Shown here: piece after piece, positions 43,458-52,481 of the stretch | Layout: every line of letters begins with the position of its first letter | How positions within the stretch are numbered: the first letter of the stretch is position 1 | DNA from: UBA6168 sp964573725 | GTDB lineage: Bacteria; Bacteroidota; Bacteroidia; Chitinophagales; Saprospiraceae | Assembly (NCBI GenBank): GCA_964573725.1 | Contig: CAZNLJ010000003.1 | Span: 1 to 64,000, forward strand | Length of the DNA stretch: 64,000 bases | Direction of reading: 5' to 3' | Made by a program: the position numbers and the translations under genes | Notes under the pieces: model-generated | The model's database searches: none | What the model was told of the DNA's origin: nothing | What the model saw: the letters and a program-made list of their open reading frames with translations, nothing else

Positions 43458-44036
43458 TCAGAAGATGGAGAACAAGGCGACGGCCGCCACAATCAGGAGG
43501 GCGACGACCAGGAGGTACTGGAAAGCCCCCCATTGGCTGCGGTACTCATTGTAGAGGAGCTCCACACAATCTTTCCATTTCAGTCTTCTGACCGCCGGCT
43601 CGAAACCCATGAAAAAATACCGGCGGCCATGTCGATTCGGGTTGCCGTGTTTGCGAAGGATGAAAAAACGGGCGTTGAGGAAAGCCAGCTCGTACAATTC
43701 GCTCCGACCCGGGCCACCGGAACCCCCTTGTTCGATGATGATCTTGTTCGTTCCATCCAACAAGCGCCAACGCCCCTTGCTGACATTCCCATCCACGGAC
43801 TGGAGGTATTCCCCGTTCTCGTTGAAGAAATGAAGCACGGATTCCTGAAAGCCGGGATCATCCCGGATTTCCAGCCAGGGTTTTCCACCCGGCATCACAT
43901 AGTACGCCTGTTCGCGCAAGTCCTCCCCAAGGGGGGCGATATCCGGGAGGACAGCATCCAGGTAGTCATCCAGGGACTCCCGTTGGGGAAGGTCGACCTC
44001 GAAGGTTTCCTCTATGTCCGACAAAGGGTTTTTCAT
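43458..44036 (-). CDS. Hypothetical protein with C-terminal membrane anchor
   Basis: 192 residues from 44036 (MKNPLSDIEETFEVDLPQ); 25 further upstream codons are low-complexity Pro/Arg and unlikely. An acidic N-terminus (SLDDYLDAVLPDI) precedes a lipocalin-like beta region (SVLHFFNENGEYLQSVDGNVSKGRWRLLDGTNKIIIEQ, ELYELAFLNARFFILRKHG) and a final membrane helix (YLLVVALLIVAAVALFSIF). This is a tail-anchored layout with the soluble part in the cytoplasm. I do not recognise a family. The 5' flank leads straight into repeat copy A. Confidence 0.7.
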   Translation of the reverse strand: MKNPLSDIEETFEVDLPQRESLDDYLDAVLPDIAPLGEDLREQAYYVMPGGKPWLEIRDDPGFQESVLHFFNENGEYLQSVDGNVSKGRWRLLDGTNKIIIEQGGSGGPGRSELYELAFLNARFFILRKHGNPNRHGRRYFFMGFEPAVRRLKWKDCVELLYNEYRSQWGAFQYLLVVALLIVAAVALFSIF

Positions 44037-44309
44037 ACGCTTCGGCTGCCTTTCGGGTGGAGACTTCCGGCCCGGGTTCCATTCGGGCGGACTGCCACCA
44101 CTTGCCAACAAAGATAAAAATTCTCCTGCAACGGTAAACTTCCCATTTCACCAGGCAAATTCTCCGGCCGGATTCCAAATTTCTCATCTTCCGCACCGTA
44201 AGAACCAAATCGAATATTTTGATTGCAAGGTTCGCATGATCGTATAAGGACGTAAGCTACTTATTTCAAATGGTCTTTATTGCGCTGCTCGCCCTTTGGA
44301 CAGGAAGGT

Positions 44310-44506
44310 GGGGGGGGGGGGGGGGGGGCCCCCCCCCCCGCCGGGGGGAAATTTTTTTTTGGGGGGGGGGGGGGCCCCCCCCCCATTTTGTGGGGGGGGG
44401 GTGGTTTANNNNNNNNNNGTCATTTTTCTTTTTATTATATGTGTTTTTTTGGGCTGCGCGCGCCTTGTGGACCGGTGGGTGGGGGGGGCGCTGCGCCCCC
44501 CCCCCG
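44310..44506. other. Unreliable G/C homopolymer sequence
   Basis: Runs of up to 20 Gs and Cs, T-runs and ten Ns fill the loop region of repeat copy A. The pattern suggests failed sequencing or assembly through a strong hairpin. Open frames crossing it are artefacts. Confidence 0.8.
44409..44418. other. Assembly gap (10 Ns)
   Basis: Ten consecutive unresolved bases. Length is likely nominal; the true gap size is unknown. Confidence 0.97.
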
Positions 44507-44854
44507 ACCTTCCTGGGAAAATTTTTTTTGGGCGTGGGGCTACGCCCCGCGCCCTTTTTCGTGCGGGGTGTAGCGTATCATCGAGCTTATTGACTAAAAC
44601 AACAGAAAATCAATGTTTTGTAAAGAATTATTTTATTGGGTTGAGGTGCGGAGGATTCGATATTTGATGCGACCAGCGGATTCGGTGACCCTGAAAACAA
44701 ATAAACAGGTGCATTTCCTATCTTTGGAAACGGACCTGCCCTTGGGGGGTGCCAGCGGACAGGTTTCCGTTTCCGACCGCACCGGGCCGCCGGAAAACCG
44801 ATCGGCTGCATAGCCGCAACCGGAAAAAGAAAATTTCGGAGCCACCCGCCGATC

Positions 44855-45138
44855 ACTCATCTCTCGCACCGCAATAACGAAATCGAATATTTTGATTGCA
44901 AGGTTCACATGATTGTAGAATACGTAACCTTATCATTACCAAATGCTCTTTGCGACGCTCCCCGCCGATTGGACAGGGCGGCCGGCGGCCGACCTGAAAA
45001 CTGTCTTCGGGCGCGGGTCTGCGCGCCGCGCCCTTTTCCAGGCAGGTCGCAGCAGATTAGCCTGTTAAATAACTAAAATAATTTTGAATATCAGGCAATT
45101 ACAATGATTGATTTTATAGGGTTTCGGTGCGGAGGATG
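44855..45138 (+). repeat. Structured intergenic repeat, copy B
   Basis: Left end ACTCATCTCTCGCACC, right end GGTGCGGAGGATGCG. It shares AAATCGAATATTTTGATTGC, AATACGTAA and TTGGACAGGGCGGCC with the others. First hairpin: GGACAGG at 44971-44977 closes with CCTG at 44993-44996 over a GGCC/GGCC inner stem. Second hairpin: 45009-45016 with 45026-45033, 8 bp, followed by TTTT. The right end is 20 bp before the ATG of the TPR gene, so the element may form part of its 5' region. Confidence 0.8.
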
Positions 45139-45157
45139 CGCAATTAACCACAATAGG

Positions 45158-46672
45158 ATGAAAAAAAAGACATGGGGGACGATATGGCTGTTGCCGCTCT
45201 GTTTTCACCTGTATGCCACCATGACCGGGACAGGCATATCCGGCGGACACTACACCTGGAATCCGGCCCTGAAAGCGGTATACGGACAAATCATGGAGTT
45301 GCGGTTGGCGGAGGCGGAGGCGGACTTATCGGCAGCCGCCCGGCATGACCCCCGTAACCTGTTGGTCCTGCACCTGGAGAACTATATCGATTTCCTGAAG
45401 TGCTACCTGGATGAGGAGCCCGGACAATTCGACCGGTTGGAAGGCAACAAGGACAAGCGGATCCAGCGGATCCGGGCGGAAGGGGATCCCGACTCCCCGT
45501 ACCACCTGTACCTGCAAGCCGATATCTTGCTCCAATGGGCACTGACCAGGCAGAAGTACGGAGAATATGCGACTGCGCTGCTGGAGGTCAACCGTGCTTT
45601 CCGGTATTTGCAGCGCAACCAGGAACGGTTTCCGGAATTCCTGCCCAACCGAAAAGATCTTGGCATACTCCGGGGAATGGTCGGCACCATTCCGGAAACT
45701 TACCAGCAGATCCTGTCCAAGGTCAGCCACCTGCATGGCTCGCTGGAGGAAGCCCGGGAAGACCTGCAAGCGGCATTGGCAGCGGGTTCCGACGGCGCGT
45801 ACATCTATTACCCGGAGACGGTCGTGTACCACGCATTCTTTCAGCTGCTGCTCGAAAACGATGCGGACGGAGCCTGGCGGACGGTCGGCCGCCTGACTCC
45901 CGCACCGGAGGAAAGTCCGCTCACCACCTATGTACGGGCGCAAGTGGCGCTGCGATGCTATCGGGGGGAAGATGCCATCCGCACCTTGCAAAACCGGCCG
46001 CGGGGCAGCCGTTACCATCCATGCCCCTACCTGGAGTACCTCTTGGGCAACGCCAAACTCCAGCGACTGGATGCCGATGCGGACCGACATTTCCACTTGT
46101 TCATCCGGCAATACGGTGGACGGCAACACCTCAAGGACGCCCATCGCAAACTCGCCTGGCACGCCTGGTTGGTCCGGCAGGATACGGCGGCCTATTTCCG
46201 GTATATGGCCGCCTGCCGGACCGTCGGCCGGCAGGACAACGGCACCGACCAGGAAGCACACCGGCAAGCGGGTGTACCCGTCCTCCCGACCCCCGCGTTG
46301 CTCCGGGCACGGTTGCTTTTCGACGGCGGTCATTTCGACCGGGCCTTGTCCGTGCTCTCCGAACCCTCGGTCCCTTTTGTCTTCCCGCCGGAAGAACGGT
46401 TGGAATACACTTACAGGCTCGGCCGCATCCAGCACCAGCGCGGCCAATTGGAACAAGCCATCGGGCATTACCTGGAAACATTACGGGAGGGAGCCGACTC
46501 GGCAGCCTACTATGCCTGCCGGGCTGCCCTGGAGCTCGGACATATCCATGCCCGACGCGGAGAACATGCGGCGGCACGCCTATACTACGGGCAATGCCTG
46601 CGACTGGAGCCGGCAGCTCATGCCCTCGGGCTTCACCAACAGGCCAAGGCAGGACTGAAACGCCTGCCATGA
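45158..46672 (+). CDS. Exported TPR-containing protein of unknown function
   Basis: 504 residues from 45158 (MKKKTWGTIWLLPLCFHLYATMTGTG), giving a signal peptide; a longer frame from 45104 runs into repeat copy B. The body is alpha-helical with TPR-like pairs (about 30-75, 125-250, 375-500), clearest near the end: YRLGRIQHQRGQLEQAIGHYLETL and LELGHIHARRGEHAAARLYYGQCLRLEP. Protein-protein interaction in the periplasm is the likely role. It sits alone between repeat copy B and the tRNA; base composition matches the rest of the window. Confidence 0.75.
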   Translation: MKKKTWGTIWLLPLCFHLYATMTGTGISGGHYTWNPALKAVYGQIMELRLAEAEADLSAAARHDPRNLLVLHLENYIDFLKCYLDEEPGQFDRLEGNKDKRIQRIRAEGDPDSPYHLYLQADILLQWALTRQKYGEYATALLEVNRAFRYLQRNQERFPEFLPNRKDLGILRGMVGTIPETYQQILSKVSHLHGSLEEAREDLQAALAAGSDGAYIYYPETVVYHAFFQLLLENDADGAWRTVGRLTPAPEESPLTTYVRAQVALRCYRGEDAIRTLQNRPRGSRYHPCPYLEYLLGNAKLQRLDADADRHFHLFIRQYGGRQHLKDAHRKLAWHAWLVRQDTAAYFRYMAACRTVGRQDNGTDQEAHRQAGVPVLPTPALLRARLLFDGGHFDRALSVLSEPSVPFVFPPEERLEYTYRLGRIQHQRGQLEQAIGHYLETLREGADSAAYYACRAALELGHIHARRGEHAAARLYYGQCLRLEPAAHALGLHQQAKAGLKRLP

Positions 46673-46759
46673 CCGGCCAACGACATGGTCCAAAGCCCCC
46701 GGCCGGCAAACCAGGGAAAAAGTTTCTTGGAATGGATACACCCTAAAGATGATTTGCCC

Positions 46760-46767
46760 TATATTTG
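46760..46767 (+). promoter_or_regulatory. -7 promoter element of the tRNA gene
   Basis: TATATTTG, exact TAnnTTTG, 12 bp before the tRNA 5' end. Confidence 0.55.
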
Positions 46768-46779
46768 TGGCCGCTTGAC

Positions 46780-46853
46780 GGCGCGGTAGCTCAGCTGGTT
46801 AGAGCGTGTGATTCATAATCACAAGGTCGGCGGTTCAAGCCCGCCTCGCGCTA
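46780..46853 (+). tRNA. tRNA-Met (CAU anticodon)
   Basis: 74 nt cloverleaf: 7-bp acceptor stem (G-U pairs at both ends), D-arm GCTC/GAGC, anticodon stem TGTGA/TCACA with loop TTCATAA (CAU at 46814-46816), 5-base variable region, T-arm GGCGG/CCGCC with TTCAAGC loop, discriminator A at 46853. CCA is not encoded. It lacks the three G-C pairs of initiator tRNA in the anticodon stem, so it is elongator tRNA-Met, or possibly the Ile tRNA whose CAU is modified to read AUA. Confidence 0.93.
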
Positions 46854-46860
46854 CACTCCA

Positions 46861-46886
46861 AAAGCCGGTGTCCACCGGCTTTTTTT
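46861..46886 (+). terminator. Intrinsic terminator of the tRNA
   Basis: Arms 46861-46870 and 46873-46882 (10 bp, GC core GCCGGTG) followed by a run of Ts to 46886, starting 8 bp after the tRNA. Confidence 0.9.
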
Positions 46887-47001
46887 GTTTCATCCCACAC
46901 CATGACCACCCTGTCGGAGGAACCGGTCCGCCCCACGGCCTTGTACGGTTCGTCGCGTCAGGCACCGGTCGAAATCAGGAGTCCCCGGAATCCCACACCA
47001 C

Positions 47002-47292
47002 GTATCCTCCTCACCTCAACCGTACGAAATAAGCAATTACAAAATATTGATTGTCTGTTCTTACAGTTCTGTTCTTATAGTTATTGAACTTGCCGGTTTG
47101 CCACGGTCCGCCTCGAAAAGGCAGCGGAGCTGCGCCCCGCGCCAAAAAAATTTCAGGACGGCCGGCGGCGCACCCTGTCCAATAGGCATCCCATAAAGAC
47201 CCTTTGATTTCAAGTAGCTTACGTTATTAAACTATCTTGCGGACCTTGCTATCAAGATATTCGATCTGGTTATTGAGACACGGAAGGTGAGA
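47002..47292 (-). repeat. Structured intergenic repeat, copy C (inverted)
   Basis: Read on the minus strand: left end TCTCACCTTCCG, then AGATCGAATATCTTGATAGC, AACGTAAGCTACTT, CTATTGGACAGGG, two GC hairpins, AATCAATATTTTGTAA, and right end GGTGAGGAGGATACG. First hairpin is closed by CAGG/CCTG (47154-47177); the second (47120-47143) is followed by TTTT on the minus strand. Orientation is opposite to A, B and D. Confidence 0.8.
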
Positions 47293-47396
47293 CCTAAACG
47301 ATGAGGCGCAGCCATCACTGTGCCGACCGGACAGTCCGGGTATCAAATCCGCGGCAAGGACCGGACCGACCGAACCTAATAATAGCCGGAAGCCAT

Positions 47397-47404
47397 TATC
47401 TTTG
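47397..47404 (+). promoter_or_regulatory. -7 promoter element of purL
   Basis: TATCTTTG, exact TAnnTTTG, 30 bp before the ATG at 47435. No clear -33 element. Confidence 0.5.
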
Positions 47405-47434
47405 CGGAGCCTTCAAACCACAAAACAGACATCC

Positions 47435-49675
47435 ATGCAAAAGACAACACCTGCCGTTACGGTCCAAACAGCCGCCCAGCTCGGCTTGACGGCAGATGAA
47501 TTCGACAGGATAAAGGCCATCCTGGGAAGAGATCCCAATTTCACGGAACTCAGTATCTATTCCGTGATGTGGTCGGAGCATTGTTCCTACAAGAACAGCA
47601 TCCGGTGGTTGAAGACCTTGCCACGCGAGGGTGGAAAGCTGTTGGTCGGCGCCGGGGAGGAGAACGCCGGGTTGGTGGATATCGGCGGCGGGCTCGCCTG
47701 TGCTTTCAAGATCGAATCCCACAACCACCCCTCCGCCATCGAGCCTTACCAGGGAGCGGCGACCGGGGTGGGCGGCATCCACCGGGACATCTTCACCATG
47801 GGAGCCCGGCCGATTGCAGCCCTCAATTCCCTGCGCTTCGGCGACCCGAAATTGCGACATACCCGTCATCTGATGCGCGGGGTGGTGAAAGGGATCGGGG
47901 ACTACGGCAACAGTTTCGGTGTGCCTACCGTCGGCGGGGAAGTATATTTCAACGATTGCTACAACCAGAACATCCTGGTCAACGCCATGTCGGTCGGCAT
48001 CGTCAAGGTCGGGGAGACCGTTTCCGCGATAGCGGAAGGAGTCGGAAATCCAGTCTTCATCGTCGGTTCCAGAACGGGAAAAGATGGGATCCATGGGGCC
48101 ACCTTCGCTTCGGCCGACCTGCATGAGGAGAGCCATGAGGACCTGCCCGCCGTCCAGGTCGGAGACCCCTTCCAGGAGAAATTGCTCCTGGAGGCCACCC
48201 TGGAAGCCATCCGGACGGGCTGTATCGTGGGTATGCAGGACATGGGGGCGGCAGGCATCACCTGTTCCACCTCCGAGATGAGCGCCAAAGGCCGGGCCGG
48301 GATGCGAATCGACCTGGACAAGGTACCCACCCGACAGGCCGGCATGGTACCCTGGGAAATCCTGCTGTCGGAAAGCCAGGAGCGTATGCTGCTGGTCCTC
48401 CGCAAAGGAGACACCACGGCCGTCACGGATATCTTCGAAAAATGGGACCTCACCTGTGTACAGATCGGAGAAGTGACCGACGACGGAATATTGGACTACT
48501 ATTTCCACGGGGAGCTGGTCGCCCGTGTACCCGCCGAATCGCTGGTATTGGGAGGCGGGGCGCCGGTATACGAACGGACTTATACCCGGCCGGCCTACCT
48601 GGACGAACTCGCCGGTTTCCACCTGAAAACCATTCCGATCCCCCAAAGCTTGCCGGAAGCCGCCCGCATATTGTTCCGCTCGCCGAACCTGGTTTCCCGC
48701 CGATGGATCTATGAGCAGTACGACAGCATGGTGCGGACCAACAACCTGACGACCAACGCACCGTCCGATGCCGCAGTGGTGCGGATCGACGGTACGGATA
48801 CCTGCCTGTCCCTGACGGTCGACTGCAACGCAGGGTATGTCAGGTCCGACCCCTACAAAGGAGGCATGATCGCCGTGGCGGAGGCTGCCCGGAACATCGT
48901 CTGCTCCGGCGGAAAACCCGTCGCCATCACCAACTGCCTGAATTTCGGCAATCCGTACCATCCCGAAGTCTATTACCAGTTCGTACACGCCATCCGCGGC
49001 ATGGGAGACGCCTGCCGGAAATTCGACACCCCCGTCACCGGAGGTAACGTGAGTTTCTACAACCAGTCCACTTCGGAAGGTGCCGTGGAACCCGTCTTTC
49101 CAACGCCGGTCATCGGCATGCTAGGCATCCTGGAAAATCAGAAATTTCATACCACTTTGAATTTCAAGGAAAACGGAGACCAAATCTACCTGCTAGGCAA
49201 TTGCTACGACGATCTCGGCAGTTCCGAATACCTGCGGGTGGTCCACCAGGTCTCCCTTTCTCCCGCCCCGGTTTTCGACCTGGCCGATGAATTCGAACTG
49301 CACCGCCTCGTGGAACGCATCATCCGGGCCGGATTTGTCCGCTCTGCCCACGATATATCGGAAGGCGGGCTTTTCATGAGCCTGCTGGAAAGTGCCATGG
49401 CCGGTGGACTCGGCTTTCAAATCGAAACTACCGACACTTTCCGGAAGGACTGTTTCCTGTTCGGGGAGAGCCAGGGTAGGGTGGTCGTCACGGTCGCGGC
49501 CGACCAGGACGAACCTTTCCGGAACCTCTTGTCCAAACAGCATGTATCGTTTACGAAACTTGGCGAAGTTTTTGGAAAAAATGCGGTAATAGATAACGAA
49601 AACTTCGGAAGTATCGAGTCATGGCAGGAAATCCACCGCTCCACCCTCGAGCGGATGATGGACGGGCAGGCCTGA
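47435..49675 (+). CDS. purL: Phosphoribosylformylglycinamidine synthase subunit PurL
   Basis: 746 residues from 47435 (MQKTTPAVTVQTAAQLGL), the length of the small PurL that works with separate PurQ and PurS. Motifs: SVMWSEHCSYKNS with catalytic His49, KIESHNHPSAIEPYQGAATGVGGI, GSRTGKDGIHGATFAS, MQDMGAAGITCS and, in the second half, GGNVSFYNQS and DISEGGLFMSLLES. It makes FGAM from FGAR, ATP and glutamine-derived ammonia in purine synthesis. purQ and purS are not in this window. Confidence 0.95.
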   Translation: MQKTTPAVTVQTAAQLGLTADEFDRIKAILGRDPNFTELSIYSVMWSEHCSYKNSIRWLKTLPREGGKLLVGAGEENAGLVDIGGGLACAFKIESHNHPSAIEPYQGAATGVGGIHRDIFTMGARPIAALNSLRFGDPKLRHTRHLMRGVVKGIGDYGNSFGVPTVGGEVYFNDCYNQNILVNAMSVGIVKVGETVSAIAEGVGNPVFIVGSRTGKDGIHGATFASADLHEESHEDLPAVQVGDPFQEKLLLEATLEAIRTGCIVGMQDMGAAGITCSTSEMSAKGRAGMRIDLDKVPTRQAGMVPWEILLSESQERMLLVLRKGDTTAVTDIFEKWDLTCVQIGEVTDDGILDYYFHGELVARVPAESLVLGGGAPVYERTYTRPAYLDELAGFHLKTIPIPQSLPEAARILFRSPNLVSRRWIYEQYDSMVRTNNLTTNAPSDAAVVRIDGTDTCLSLTVDCNAGYVRSDPYKGGMIAVAEAARNIVCSGGKPVAITNCLNFGNPYHPEVYYQFVHAIRGMGDACRKFDTPVTGGNVSFYNQSTSEGAVEPVFPTPVIGMLGILENQKFHTTLNFKENGDQIYLLGNCYDDLGSSEYLRVVHQVSLSPAPVFDLADEFELHRLVERIIRAGFVRSAHDISEGGLFMSLLESAMAGGLGFQIETTDTFRKDCFLFGESQGRVVVTVAADQDEPFRNLLSKQHVSFTKLGEVFGKNAVIDNENFGSIESWQEIHRSTLERMMDGQA

Positions 49676-49784
49676 ATGCAAGAGCGACGGAAATCATCCT
49701 GTAAATTGTCCTGCGGTTGAACAGAAAGCGGGACTCCTGCGTTTTTTCTTAGTCAGTATCACCCAAATTCAGACAACACCACTT

Positions 49785-50936
49785 ATGGCAACCAAATATC
49801 TTTCCATCGGTATCCTTGCCTTTACGGCCATACTTTTCCAGTCCTGCGGCAGTGAGGCCGGCAAAACGGGCCTGACCCTGTCCGGTACCATCCGGCAAGG
49901 TGCCAACATCCAACTCTTCATGGACAAGATGGGACTGGGACCGAAAGGCGCCAACAATGTGATCGGCAAGACCGACCTGGGGCCCGGCGGCGACTTCCGG
50001 TTCACCCTGGAGGAACGACAGGAAGCGGGACTCTACCGCCTGCGCATCGGGGAACAATCCATCATCCTCGTGCTGGACGGGACGGAGCAGGAAATCGGGA
50101 TCCAGGGCGACCTGGGAACCCTCAATCAGATGAACTACGAAGTGACCGGCTCGGCAGGCACGACCGCCTACCGGGATGTAATCCGGCGGCTGATGGCCAG
50201 GTCCATGGACGTCGACGACCTCAAGGCCTTCGTCGACACCACCGCCAACCCGTACACGGCCGTGTACACCTGCATCCAGGCCATCGGCACCAACGCCTCC
50301 CTGCTTGACATATACAAGCAGGCGGAATCCCGGTTGGTCCAGGCATATCCCAATAGCAGTTACCTGAAGGATTACCAGGACTTGATCGTGAACGTACAAC
50401 GCTCGGCGACCAATCCGGGCAGGAGCAACGGTTACCAATATATCGAAGCCGGCAACCGGCAACCGGCACCGGACATCAAGCTACCCAGCCCGAGCGGGAA
50501 GGAATATGCCCTCTCCGAGTTGAAAGGGAAAGTGGTCCTGTTGGATTTCTGGGCCAGTTGGTGCCGTCCATGCCGGATGGAGAACCCGAATGTCGTCAGG
50601 ATATACAACCAGTACAAGGACAAGGGCTTCACCGTTTTCAGCGTATCCCTGGACGGGGTGGATTCCCGCCAGCGGACAGCCATGCAGAACGATGCCGGAA
50701 AAATAAACGAAGCCCTTCAGAAGCAACGGAAGCTGTGGCAGGATGCCATCAAGGCCGACGGACTGGCTTGGGACTACCACGTCAGCGACCTCAGGAAGTG
50801 GGAATGCGAACCGGCCGGCATCTACGGGGTCAGCAGTATTCCCCGGACGTTCATGATAGACCGGGACGGGAACATTGCCGCCGTCAACCTGCGCGGAGCC
50901 GAACAAATCGAGGAAACGCTGAAGAGATTGCTCTGA
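49785..50936 (+). CDS. TlpA-family thiol-disulfide oxidoreductase lipoprotein
   Basis: 383 residues: lipoprotein signal (ILFQSC, lipid Cys21), N-terminal DUF4369-like beta domain (LTLSGTIRQGANIQLFMDK to about residue 110), helical linker, then a TlpA/AhpC-type thioredoxin domain (about 225-383) with FWASWCRPCRMENP, active Cys260 and Cys263, and cis-Pro in SIPRTFMID. Such proteins reduce disulfides of exported proteins or apocytochromes in the periplasm. An insertion of about 30 residues after VSLDG is usual for Bacteroidota members. Confidence 0.92.
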   Translation: MATKYLSIGILAFTAILFQSCGSEAGKTGLTLSGTIRQGANIQLFMDKMGLGPKGANNVIGKTDLGPGGDFRFTLEERQEAGLYRLRIGEQSIILVLDGTEQEIGIQGDLGTLNQMNYEVTGSAGTTAYRDVIRRLMARSMDVDDLKAFVDTTANPYTAVYTCIQAIGTNASLLDIYKQAESRLVQAYPNSSYLKDYQDLIVNVQRSATNPGRSNGYQYIEAGNRQPAPDIKLPSPSGKEYALSELKGKVVLLDFWASWCRPCRMENPNVVRIYNQYKDKGFTVFSVSLDGVDSRQRTAMQNDAGKINEALQKQRKLWQDAIKADGLAWDYHVSDLRKWECEPAGIYGVSSIPRTFMIDRDGNIAAVNLRGAEQIEETLKRLL

Positions 50937-51121
50937 CCGCCTCCGCTGTCGTTGCATTTTTCCGACCGGGAGCAGAAACGGCTGTCAGCTACGCATCCGC
51001 TGCGCGGAATCCCTGTGGATTCCCGAAGCGCCCCGCCATCCGTCACCGACCGGAAAGGCGGGTCCGGAGCCTTGCACGCGCAGCTACCATTTACCGATAC
51101 GTGCGGCATGATAAAGGGTAC

Positions 51122-52375
51122 ATGAAGATTCTTGTCCTTTCCAAAAAGTTTTTTTTTCCCTTGAACGAAGGGGAACCGATTGCCACCGGTTATCTGGCCC
51201 AATCGCTCCGCAAGGAAGGCTGTATCCTCGACCTATTGGTCATGCATCCCCCCAAACACCACACCGGTCTCGCCGACCTACCGGCCGGCAACCGCATGTT
51301 CCGAAAGATACGGACGGTTCCGGTCAACACCGCCATCACCATCGGAGGGGCGATGGCCAGTCTGGTTCAAGGCCGTTCCTACATCGCCGCCCGATTTTAC
51401 CATCCCGATTTCCGGGACATGCTCCGGGACATGCTCCGGGAAGCGGAGCGGGAAACGGACGGTGGCTACGATATCGTACAATTGGAAACGGTATACCTGG
51501 CCGCTTACATCCCGCTGGTCCGGTCCTGTTCCCGGGCCCTGATATCCATCCGTTCCCACAACGTCGAGCATCTAATCTGGGCCCGCCAATTGCCCATGAC
51601 CAAGCATCCCCTCCGGTGGGCCTACCTGGCCTACCAGACCTGGCTGTTGAAGCGGTTCGAAATACGGAGTTGTGCTTCCGCAGATTTCCTCCTGGCCATT
51701 TCCTCCGCCGACCTGGCTTATTTCAAGAGCGTCGGGGCCGCACCGGCCACGGCGGTCACCGCCTCCGTCGGCATTCCGGCGGAAGATTACCTGCCGGACC
51801 CGCAAGCCTTCCGCACGCCGACCGCCTCCGTCTGTTTCATAGGTGCACTGGATTGGCAGCCGAACAAGTCCGGCGTACATTGGTTCCTGGACACCATATG
51901 GCCCGAAGTGGCGGCGCGTTTTCCCCAGGCCATTTTTCACCTGGCGGGAAAGAACATGCCCCTGCACCTGCTCCAACGACAGCAGCCCAATGTCGTGGTG
52001 CATGGGGAGGTGCCTGACGCCAAAGCATTCATCAACCGTTTCCCGATCCTGGTAGCCCCCTTGCGCTCCGGCAGCGGAATCAAGATCAAGATCTTGGAAG
52101 CCATGGCCTTGGGACGGGTCGTCATCACCACGGATATCGGCGCGGAGGGTATCGGTGCACAACCCGGGCAGGAAATACTCATAGCCAACAATTCCATTGA
52201 CTTTATGGAACAGTTGGCCTGGTGTTTCAGACACCCGGAACGACTGCCGGTCATCGGCAAGGCGGCACGGGAATTCATGGCGCGTAACTTCAACGGTACC
52301 GATATCGCACAAGGTGTGGTGAGCTTGTACCGGAAGCGTGCGTCAATACCACGGACAACAACCGCCACCACATGA
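51122..52375 (+). CDS. Glycosyltransferase family 4
   Basis: 417 residues from the ATG at 51122 (MKILVLSKKFFFPLNEGEPIATGYLAQSL); the frame is open further upstream but those codons overlap the TlpA gene out of frame. The N-terminal Rossmann domain includes YDIVQLETVYLAAYI and IRSHNVEHLIW. The C-terminal nucleotide-sugar domain includes VCFIGALDWQPNKSGVHWFLDTIWP, FHLAGKNMP, and the GT4 signature LVAPLRSGSGIKIKILEAMALGRVVITTDIGAEGI. It would build a surface polysaccharide; sugar and acceptor unknown. Confidence 0.92.
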   Translation: MKILVLSKKFFFPLNEGEPIATGYLAQSLRKEGCILDLLVMHPPKHHTGLADLPAGNRMFRKIRTVPVNTAITIGGAMASLVQGRSYIAARFYHPDFRDMLRDMLREAERETDGGYDIVQLETVYLAAYIPLVRSCSRALISIRSHNVEHLIWARQLPMTKHPLRWAYLAYQTWLLKRFEIRSCASADFLLAISSADLAYFKSVGAAPATAVTASVGIPAEDYLPDPQAFRTPTASVCFIGALDWQPNKSGVHWFLDTIWPEVAARFPQAIFHLAGKNMPLHLLQRQQPNVVVHGEVPDAKAFINRFPILVAPLRSGSGIKIKILEAMALGRVVITTDIGAEGIGAQPGQEILIANNSIDFMEQLAWCFRHPERLPVIGKAAREFMARNFNGTDIAQGVVSLYRKRASIPRTTTATT

Positions 52376-52481
52376 CACAAGCCGGGGCACTTGGAAAACC
52401 GATCCCGCTCAACGGCATGGTGCCGGGCATATGCCTCCACCATCCTTGCCCGATGCACCGCCGGCTAAAAAACCACAGCGC

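Larger units (their letters stand above)
44182..44659 (+). repeat. Structured intergenic repeat, copy A (contains assembly gap)
   Basis: Left end TCTCATCTTCCGCACC, right end GGTGCGGAGGATTCG, imperfect inverted repeats of each other. Internal landmarks shared with the other copies: AAATCGAATATTTTGATTGC, ACGTAAGCTACTT, TTTGGACAGG, and AATCAATGTTTTGTAA near the right end. First hairpin arms CAGGAAGGT (44301-44309) and ACCTTCCTG (44507-44515) pair exactly but are separated by about 200 bp of G/C homopolymers and the N-gap, so this interior is unreliable. The second hairpin (44530-44554) is followed by five Ts and looks like an intrinsic terminator. Confidence 0.75.

Noticed and set aside
44270..44667. 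Open frames reading through the Ns and G/C runs
   Set aside because: Products are poly-Gly/Pro with unknown residues; they arise from unreliable homopolymer sequence and the assembly gap.
45104..45157. Upstream start for the TPR protein
   Set aside because: It would translate the right end of repeat copy B and bury the signal peptide; the ATG at 45158 is preferred.
44182..47292. Integron cassette array with attC-like sites
   Set aside because: The repeats are far longer than attC, occur in both orientations, flank housekeeping genes and a tRNA, and no integrase or core GTTRRRY sites were seen.
46780..47292. tRNA-associated integrated element (attachment site)
   Set aside because: No integrase gene and no duplicated tRNA 3' end found in the window; the tRNA has its own terminator and normal neighbours.
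51415..51440. Tandem duplication giving RDMLRDMLRE in the glycosyltransferase
   Set aside because: A single 12-bp in-frame duplication in a helix; common and without clear meaning.
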